The position numbers and the translations under genes were made by a program. This document shows, in pieces, positions 30,823 to 36,293 of a DNA stretch of 36,293 bases (position 1 is the stretch's first letter; each line of letters begins with the position of its first letter). The notes under the pieces are model-generated. The model searched no databases. It worked only from the letters and a program-made list of their open reading frames with translations, and was not told the origin of the DNA. The stretch spans positions 1-36,293 of the forward strand of contig JAQVXI010000012.1 of NCBI GenBank assembly GCA_028709215.1. The letters run 5' to 3'. This stretch comes from Bacteroidales bacterium (GTDB lineage: Bacteria > Bacteroidota > Bacteroidia > Bacteroidales > UBA1402).

Positions 30823-32922
30823 ATGTCGGAACTGGCAAACAAAGCTTTGAAGTTTATACCGGGTGTTGGACCGGTCCGGGCTACGGTTCTTGAGAAAGAG
30901 CTTCAGGTTCATCATGCAGAACAAATGCTGTTTGTTTTTCCGTATAAATACGTAGATCGTACTCGTTTTTATCGAATATCGGAATTGACCGCAGATCTTA
31001 CGTATGTGCAGCTGCGGGGCAAAATTATGAGTTTTGAGGTCGTTGGCTCGGCAAGAAGTAAACGCTTGACGGCGCGGTTTACCGATGGAAGTGACGTGCT
31101 CGAGCTTGTTTGGTTCCGGGGTTTGAAATACATTCAGGATCGCATTAAGACTGGGGTGGAATACATTGTTTTTGGCAGGATTTCTGTCTTTAATCATCAG
31201 TTGAGTTTGCCGCATCCCGACCTGGAAACACCGGCACAGTATGCCTCTATTGGGAATGCCGGATTACAACCGTTCTACAATACGACCGAAAAGATGAAAT
31301 CGCATCATTTGAATTCCAAAGCGATTCATGGTATTCAAGTGCATCTCATCAAGTCGATGACGCAGCCTTTTCCTGAAACCTTGCCGATCGATCTGTTGCG
31401 CAAATTCCGACTTATGCCTTTGCACGATGCGTTGGTGCAAATGCACATGCCTACACATCCGGATTTACTCAAGCAGGCTCGTTATCGACTTGCCTTTGAA
31501 GAATTGTTTTATCTACAACTGAATATTTTGCGTTATAAGTCGGCTCGCTCGCTCAACTACAAAGGTTTTCCTTTTGAGCAGGTGGGGGCATTGTTTCATT
31601 CTTTTTTTGCCCATTATTTGCCGTATGTGTTGACAGAGGCTCAGAAGCGCGTGATTCGTGAGATTCGTGCAGATTTGGGCAGGCCCATACAAATGAATCG
31701 TTTGTTACAGGGAGATGTGGGAAGTGGGAAAACGTTGGTGGCCTTAATGAGTATGCTTTTGGCTGTTGATAATGGTTTTCAGGCTGCGATGATGGCACCG
31801 ACAGAAATTCTTGCCCACCAGCATTTGGAAACCCTGCAGACTTTTTTACAGGATATGCCCATTCGAGTGGCGTTGTTGACCGGATCGACCAAGGCAAAGG
31901 AGCGTAAGCAGTTGCATGCAGACTTGCTTTCCGGCGAATTGAACTTACTTGTTGGTACGCATGCGTTGATTGAAGATACCGTTCAGTTTGCCAATCTGGG
32001 CTTGGTTGTGATAGATGAACAGCACCGCTTTGGAGTGGAACAACGCTCCCGAATGTGGCTGAAAAACGATCGGCCGCCGCACGTGCTGGTGATGACCGCA
32101 ACCCCCATTCCGCGCACGTTGGCAATGACCGTATACGGCGATTTGGATGTGTCCGTTATCGACGAATTGCCACCCGGACGAAAACCCATTCAGACGATGC
32201 ATCAGTACGACAACCGGCGTACAAATCTGTATGCCTTTATTCGTGAACAGCTCGCTCAGGGACGTCAAATCTATGTGGTGTATCCATTGATTCAAGAGTC
32301 GGAAAAATCGGATTACAAGAATCTGGAAGAAGGCATTAAGCATATACAGGAGGTTTTTCCTTCCGTTCCGGTAGGAATGGTCCACGGTAAGATGAAACCT
32401 GCCGACAAAGATGCGGCCATGTTGGCGTTTGCCAACGGGGAGACACGGATTTTGGTCGCTACAACGGTGATCGAGGTGGGTGTCAATGTGCCCAATGCCA
32501 GTGTGATGTTGATTGAGAGTGCAGAACGTTTTGGTTTGTCTCAGTTGCATCAGCTTCGCGGTCGTGTCGGTAGAGGTGGAGATCAGTCCTATTGTGTGCT
32601 TTTGACTTCTCATAAACTTTCGGAAGAGAGTCGCAAGCGGATTGAAATCATGTGTTCTACCAATGATGGCTTTGAGATCGCCGAAGCGGATATGAAAATG
32701 CGCGGGCCGGGGGATTTGGAAGGGACGCAACAAAGTGGTATACCCTTTGATTTGAAAGTTGCGCACCTGAGTCGGGACGGTCAGTTGTTGGAATATGTAC
32801 GCAACGTGGCAAAAGGCATTCTTGAAGAAGATCCAACGTTGGAAAAAGAACGAAATGCACTGCTTAAGATCGAGCTCAAAAAACGCTTTTCAACCGATGT
32901 GAACTGGTCTGTCATCAGTTGA
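30823..32922 (+). CDS. recG: ATP-dependent DNA helicase RecG
   Basis: 699 residues, the RecG length. An N-terminal wedge/OB region (about 1-240: KFIPGVGPVRATVLEKELQVHHAEQML) precedes SF2 motifs: LLQGDVGSGKTLVAL (motif I) near 297, APTEILAHQH (Ia) near 325, VVIDEQHRFGVEQR (motif II, DEQH) near 398, MTATPIPRTLAMTVYGDLD (III) near 423, VATTVIEVGVNVPNASVMLIE (V) near 545, and HQLRGRVGRGGDQSYC (VI) near 576. The C-terminal MRGPGDLEGTQQSG is RecG/TRG-type. It reverses stalled forks and processes Holliday junctions. Last gene of the xseA-xseB-ispD-recG unit. Confidence 0.97.
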   Translation: MSELANKALKFIPGVGPVRATVLEKELQVHHAEQMLFVFPYKYVDRTRFYRISELTADLTYVQLRGKIMSFEVVGSARSKRLTARFTDGSDVLELVWFRGLKYIQDRIKTGVEYIVFGRISVFNHQLSLPHPDLETPAQYASIGNAGLQPFYNTTEKMKSHHLNSKAIHGIQVHLIKSMTQPFPETLPIDLLRKFRLMPLHDALVQMHMPTHPDLLKQARYRLAFEELFYLQLNILRYKSARSLNYKGFPFEQVGALFHSFFAHYLPYVLTEAQKRVIREIRADLGRPIQMNRLLQGDVGSGKTLVALMSMLLAVDNGFQAAMMAPTEILAHQHLETLQTFLQDMPIRVALLTGSTKAKERKQLHADLLSGELNLLVGTHALIEDTVQFANLGLVVIDEQHRFGVEQRSRMWLKNDRPPHVLVMTATPIPRTLAMTVYGDLDVSVIDELPPGRKPIQTMHQYDNRRTNLYAFIREQLAQGRQIYVVYPLIQESEKSDYKNLEEGIKHIQEVFPSVPVGMVHGKMKPADKDAAMLAFANGETRILVATTVIEVGVNVPNASVMLIESAERFGLSQLHQLRGRVGRGGDQSYCVLLTSHKLSEESRKRIEIMCSTNDGFEIAEADMKMRGPGDLEGTQQSGIPFDLKVAHLSRDGQLLEYVRNVAKGILEEDPTLEKERNALLKIELKKRFSTDVNWSVIS

Positions 32923-32951
32923 AGGATGTGCTAAAAAAACAAAACAGCTGC

Positions 32952-32981
32952 TTGTGTTTTCGGAAAATTAGCTTACTTTTG
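32952..32981 (+). promoter_or_regulatory. Promoter of the M23/LysM gene
   Basis: TTG (32952-32954), 19 bp, TACTTTTG (32974-32981): a textbook pair. It leaves a leader of about 90 nt before ATG 33079, in which I see no convincing structure or peptide. Confidence 0.75.
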
Positions 32982-33078
32982 GTTCGTTCAACCCAAAAGA
33001 GTGGCCGATGCCTGTTTTTCTGTGCTCAAATGGGGGTGGCGTTAACCAAATCGATTATAGACTCAAGTTTGAGACCCA

Positions 33079-33966
33079 ATGATATTAAAAAAAACCTTAA
33101 TCGTATTGCCGTTTCTTTTGTCCGGTTTTTGCCTTTCTGCTCAAGATCGATATGCGGCTACGATTTCCTATGATAAAAAGGTGGCCGCACTGGATTCTGT
33201 GATCATGGAGCAGTTGTTGCAGGAAGAGGAAGAAGAAGGCGATTTGTACGAAGGTTTGTACGAGTCTTGGAGCGATACAAAGGTCAATCCCTATGGGGTG
33301 GATGTTCGAAGCATCAAAGATAGTTTTGCCATAGATTGTAGTGGTTATTACCCCCCCAGTCTTGGCAAAGTGACTTCGCATTTTGGACCAAGAAGACGCA
33401 GTTTCCACAATGGAATCGATCTAAAGGTGCAAGTAGGAGATACCATTCGTGCTGCTTTTGACGGAGTGGTACGTGTGCGTCGTTACAACAAAGGAGGATA
33501 CGGTTATTTTTTGGTTCTGCGTCATAAGGATGGTCTGGAAACGGTGTATGGACATTTGTCAAGATTTTTGGTTGCTTCAAACGATGCCATTAAAGCGGGA
33601 GATCCGATCGCCTTAGGAGGGAATACAGGGCGCTCAACGGGTCCGCATTTGCATTTTGAGGTGCGTTTTTTGGGGAATCCCATCAATCCGGCAAAGATGT
33701 TCAGTTTCGAGGATTATCTACCCCTGAAGGAGGCGTATTACGTTGTTCGGGATGAAACGTTTGAAGAGCGCCTTCGGTATATGGGCGTGCGTGTTAAAAA
33801 CGCTTCCGGAAAGTACGCCAACGTTGATTACTATACGGTACGCAAAGGGGATGTATTGGGACGTATTGCCAGCCGAAACGGCATCTCTTTATCCAAACTT
33901 TGCCAACTCAACAACATCAAATCCAATAGTGTTATTCGACCCGGACAACGCTTGAGACTGTCTTGA
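33079..33966 (+). CDS. Exported M23 metallopeptidase with C-terminal LysM domain
   Basis: 295 residues. Signal peptide MILKKTLIVLPFLLSGFCLSAQD (cleavage near 22). An acidic linker with a Glu run (LLQEEEEEGD) lies near residue 52-60. The M23/LytM domain spans about 95-215: FGPRRRSFHNGIDLK (zinc His and Asp), TVYGHLSRF, and GPHLHFEVRF (HxH), so all zinc ligands are present and the enzyme should cleave peptidoglycan peptides. One LysM repeat closes the protein (YTVRKGDVLGRIASRNGISLSKLCQLNNI..RPGQRLRLS), binding the glycan. Orientation LytM then LysM is the reverse of NlpD-type proteins. Confidence 0.93.
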   Translation: MILKKTLIVLPFLLSGFCLSAQDRYAATISYDKKVAALDSVIMEQLLQEEEEEGDLYEGLYESWSDTKVNPYGVDVRSIKDSFAIDCSGYYPPSLGKVTSHFGPRRRSFHNGIDLKVQVGDTIRAAFDGVVRVRRYNKGGYGYFLVLRHKDGLETVYGHLSRFLVASNDAIKAGDPIALGGNTGRSTGPHLHFEVRFLGNPINPAKMFSFEDYLPLKEAYYVVRDETFEERLRYMGVRVKNASGKYANVDYYTVRKGDVLGRIASRNGISLSKLCQLNNIKSNSVIRPGQRLRLS

Positions 33967-33993
33967 TATTCCGCTTGATTTTGTCTACTTTTG
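33963..33993 (+). promoter_or_regulatory. Promoter of the DUF1599 gene
   Basis: TTG (33963-33965), 20 bp, TACTTTTG (33986-33993). Start of transcription about 17 nt before ATG 34016. The TTG overlaps the stop region of the preceding gene. Confidence 0.7.
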
Positions 33994-34015
33994 TAGTCTT
34001 AACAATTGAGCGGTT

Positions 34016-34567
34016 ATGGCAGATACCAACAAGCAATTTGACGTTGTGGTGACCGAATGTCGGTCCTTGTTTTCCAAGAAACTTCATGATTATGGAGCAG
34101 CATGGCGTATCATGCGCCCCAGTTCGGTAACCGATCAAATTTTTATTAAAGCAAAGCGCATTCGTAGCCTTGAGTTAAAAGGTGTATCCAAAGTCGATGA
34201 GGGAATTAAGCCGGAATTGATTGGCATTATTAATTACGGCATCATCGGTTTGATACAACTACAGGATGGTTTTGTGGATGAAATTGATATGCGAGTCGAT
34301 CGCGTGCTGCAATTGTATGATCAACACATGGAAACGGTCAAGCAATTGATGCTGGACAAAAATCACGACTACGATGAAGCATGGAGAAGCATGCGCATTC
34401 AATCCTATACCGATTTGATTTTGATGAAATTGTTGCGGGTTAAGCAGATTGAAGATTTGCAAGGTCAGACACTCGTTTCAGAAGGCCTTGATGCCAACTA
34501 TATGGATATGATCAATTACGCAATATTTGGCCTGATACGCATGCAATTTTCTGATAAAGAAGACTAA
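34016..34567 (+). CDS. Protein of two tandem DUF1599 domains
   Basis: 183 residues, cytoplasmic, no signal peptide. The sequence is an internal duplication: KLHDYGAAWRIMRPSSVTDQIFIKAKRIRSLE..IGIINYGIIGLIQLQ (about 22-83) and KNHDYDEAWRSMRIQSYTDLILMKLLRVKQIE..MDMINYAIFGLIRMQ (about 115-177). Each copy keeps H/N-DY..AWR..R..S.TD and K..R, the conserved core of DUF1599, a family linked by comparative genomics to nucleotide modification. Biochemical function is unknown. It lies 1 nt before the DoxX-like membrane gene and upstream of tpiA, an arrangement I recall in other Bacteroidales. Confidence 0.85.
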   Translation: MADTNKQFDVVVTECRSLFSKKLHDYGAAWRIMRPSSVTDQIFIKAKRIRSLELKGVSKVDEGIKPELIGIINYGIIGLIQLQDGFVDEIDMRVDRVLQLYDQHMETVKQLMLDKNHDYDEAWRSMRIQSYTDLILMKLLRVKQIEDLQGQTLVSEGLDANYMDMINYAIFGLIRMQFSDKED

Positions 34568-34568
34568 G

Positions 34569-35855
34569 GTGCATCGATTGAAAGAAATAGGAGCTTGGTT
34601 GTGCCGTTTGGTGTTGGGCGGATTGTTTTTATTCTCCGGCGTTTCAAAGGCAATTGATCCCATGGGAACGGTTTATAAATTGCAGGATTATTTCCTTTCG
34701 TTTGGATGGTCTTGGCCGGACTTTTTCTTTCATGCGGCGGCGGTCGGTTTAAGTGCTTTTGAATTTTTATTGGGAGGCTTGTTGTTGTTGACCATATGGA
34801 AACGACCGGTACTGATTATAACATCGGTGTTTCTTCTTCCTATGACGCTTTTTACGTTGTATTTGGCTTTGTACAATCCGGTTTCGGATTGTGGCTGTTT
34901 TGGAGATGCGTGGATGCTGACCAATTGGCAAACCTTTTTTAAAAATGTCGTCGCGTGCTTGATGCTTGCTTATCTTCTTTTTGGAGGGGACACACAGCAG
35001 CGTCTTTTTGGAAAACGTACGGGTAGGTGGTCTGCCTATTGGATTTTACTCTTTCCTATGCTGTTGTCTCTCCATGCTTACGTGCGTTTGCCGATGGTTG
35101 ATTTTCGTCCTTATTCCATTGGGACCGATTTGCGTGTGCAAACCCAGCTACCCGCAACCGCGTTGCAAGATTCTTTTGTTTATCGTTTCATTTATGAACG
35201 AAACGGTGAACGCAGGGAGTTTTCTCCCGATACAATGCCTTCTTCCGACTGGATTTTTGTGGATCGTGAAGCGGTCCTGGTGCGAAAGGGAGATGTACCT
35301 GAGATCGAAGGTTTTCAGTTACTACATGCAGACTGGGGAGATGTCACACAGGAAGTTTTGTCGGATACGAGTTTTGTTTTTTTACTGATTGCCCCGGATT
35401 TGCTTGGGGCAAATCGATCGTATATGGATCGGATCGTGCGAAGTAGTCAATACGCACGACGCATGAATTATCCATACTACCTCCTTACCATGTCTGATCC
35501 GGTTATGGTGGATGAGTTTTTGTACGAATACGATGTGACTGCACAAGTTTGCTCGCTTGACGAGCGTACACTCAAAACCATGATTCGGGCCAATCCGGGT
35601 CTTATGTTGCTAAAAGACGGTGTGGTACAAAAGAAGTGGGCGTCCATTGAAGTACCCATGTTTGAAGACAACGATATCCCCTTGACTGATCCATTGGATG
35701 CTTCCGTTGAATCATCCGAGAAATATCGTGTTTCGGGTCTTTTGGGGCTATTCTTTTCGTTTCCGCTGCTACTGCTTTATTTGATGCATACAGGGCAGTT
35801 GATCCGGCTTAAAATGCGTTATAAGCGAATCAAAACAACGAATATAAACCATTAA
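34569..35855 (+). CDS. DoxX/MauE-like membrane protein with extracytoplasmic thioredoxin-like region (BT_3928 family)
   Basis: 428 residues from GTG 34569, 1 nt after the preceding stop. N-terminal DoxX-type four-helix membrane domain (about 8-145: RLVLGGLFLFSGVSKAIDPMG, the loop NPVSDCGCFGD near 97-107 with a CxC pair, as in MauE-like proteins). A fifth helix near 155-170 leads to a soluble part (about 175-385) with thioredoxin-fold-like segments (TSFVFLLIAPDL, YPYYLLTMSDP, ANPGLMLLKDGVVQKKW) but no CxxC. A final helix near 395-415 follows. Probably a redox-linked membrane protein; exact role unknown. Confidence 0.8.
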   Translation: MHRLKEIGAWLCRLVLGGLFLFSGVSKAIDPMGTVYKLQDYFLSFGWSWPDFFFHAAAVGLSAFEFLLGGLLLLTIWKRPVLIITSVFLLPMTLFTLYLALYNPVSDCGCFGDAWMLTNWQTFFKNVVACLMLAYLLFGGDTQQRLFGKRTGRWSAYWILLFPMLLSLHAYVRLPMVDFRPYSIGTDLRVQTQLPATALQDSFVYRFIYERNGERREFSPDTMPSSDWIFVDREAVLVRKGDVPEIEGFQLLHADWGDVTQEVLSDTSFVFLLIAPDLLGANRSYMDRIVRSSQYARRMNYPYYLLTMSDPVMVDEFLYEYDVTAQVCSLDERTLKTMIRANPGLMLLKDGVVQKKWASIEVPMFEDNDIPLTDPLDASVESSEKYRVSGLLGLFFSFPLLLLYLMHTGQLIRLKMRYKRIKTTNINH

Positions 35856-35865
35856 TTTGTAAATT

Positions 35866-36293
35866 ATGAGAAAGAACATTGTCGCAGGTAATTGGAAGAT
35901 GAACAAAAACCTGAAGGAAGGTTTGCAATTGGCTACTGAGTTAAATCAAGCCTTATCTTCGAAAAACGTAAATTGTGAAGTGATCATTGGAACTCCCTTC
36001 ATTCACTTGGCTTCTGTAGCAAATGTAGTGGATTCCACAAAAATTGCTGTAGCCGCTCAGAATTGTGCGGATAAAGTCTCTGGAGCGTATACCGGTGAGG
36101 TCTCTGCTGAGATGGTTCAATCCACGGGTGCGACCCACGTCATACTGGGACATTCAGAACGCCGTGCGTATTATGGTGAAACCAATGAGATCTTAAAGAA
36201 TAAAGTACGCCTCGCGTTGGATAACAAGCTTACACCCATATTCTGTATTGGGGAAGTCTTGGAAGAACGTGAAGCAGACAGACAGTTTGCCGT
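35866..36293 (+). CDS. tpiA: Triosephosphate isomerase (5' part, cut by window end)
   Basis: The frame stays open from ATG 35866 to the window edge, 142 codons, roughly the N-terminal 55-60 percent of a normal enzyme (about 250 residues). Seen are [11 protein letters not shown] (Asn and Lys of the active site), [21 protein letters not shown], and [14 protein letters not shown] with the catalytic His near residue 97. The catalytic Glu lies beyond the edge. It interconverts dihydroxyacetone phosphate and glyceraldehyde 3-phosphate in glycolysis. It starts 10 nt after the DoxX-like gene, so it shares that transcript. Confidence 0.97.
   Translation, partial: MRKNIVAGNWKMNKNLKEGLQLATELNQALSSKNVNCEVIIGTPFIHLASVANVVDSTKIAVAAQNCADKVSGAYTGEVSAEMVQSTGATHVILGHSERRAYYGETNEILKNKVRLALDNKLTPIFCIGEVLEEREADRQFA

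Noticed and set aside
31945-32766. A 273-codon open frame antisense to recG
   Set aside because: It runs fully inside recG on the other strand, has no recognisable domain and shows composition expected from the complementary strand of a conserved helicase.
32941-32960. AAAACA/TGTTTT hairpin after recG as a terminator
   Set aside because: Only six weak pairs, no T run, and it overlaps the -33 region of the next promoter.

Overview
The window looks like a chromosomal segment of a member of the Bacteroidota, most likely order Bacteroidales. Three signs point there: repeated -7 promoter elements of the form TAnnTTTG, several with a TTG/TTTG about 19 bp upstream; a PorU/PorV pair from the type IX secretion system; and family-typical proteins such as a BT_3928-like DoxX protein next to tpiA, a DUF1599 protein and AmgK/MurU. 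I see no phage, transposon, CRISPR or plasmid signature. It reads as core genome, and the novelty lies mainly in regulatory DNA and operon composition.

Layout. 1-160: initiator tRNA-fMet on the minus strand with its promoter and terminator. 250-2285: tetR-fabG-RluA-type pseudouridine synthase. 2339-3238: MarR regulator and a lipoprotein thioredoxin. 3337-5066: an AmgK/MurU pair for MurNAc salvage. 5134-7440 (minus): an outer-membrane barrel protein, PII protein and ammonium channel operon. 7441-7945 is the only stretch over 300 bp without a large gene. It holds two divergent promoters, an 18-residue Leu/Ile-rich leader peptide and a transcription attenuator. 7946-14459: the branched-chain operon leuA-leuC-thioesterase-leuD-second IPMS/citramalate synthase-like gene-leuB. 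14636-18806: secreted tandem-GH43 protein, flavin-split-barrel protein, GT9 glycosyltransferase (minus) and exported glutathione peroxidase. 19036-21702: rplM-rpsI-rpsB-tsf with structured leaders. 21754-23432: SUI1/YciH-like factor divergent from rex, then an FAH-family enzyme. 23474-28644: porU, porV, ispF. 28693-32922: xseA-xseB-ispD-recG. 33079-36293: LysM/M23 peptidase, DUF1599 protein, DoxX/BT_3928-like membrane protein and the start of tpiA, which is cut by the window edge.

How the parts work together. The leu operon carries the whole leucine branch. With the second synthase acting as a citramalate synthase, the same LeuBCD enzymes could also feed isoleucine. The leader peptide has six Leu and four Ile codons among 18, followed by a terminator hairpin and nine T, which fits attenuation sensing both amino acids. 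The ammonium operon is divergent from it, so nitrogen uptake and branched-chain synthesis sit back to back. The most notable unexplained DNA is a perfect 11-bp inverted repeat that shares its left arm with a second 8-bp inverted repeat, in the 48 bp between ispF and xseA.

All functional statements rest on recognising protein motifs by eye. Promoters, hairpins and operators were found by reading the sequence and have not been computed or tested.
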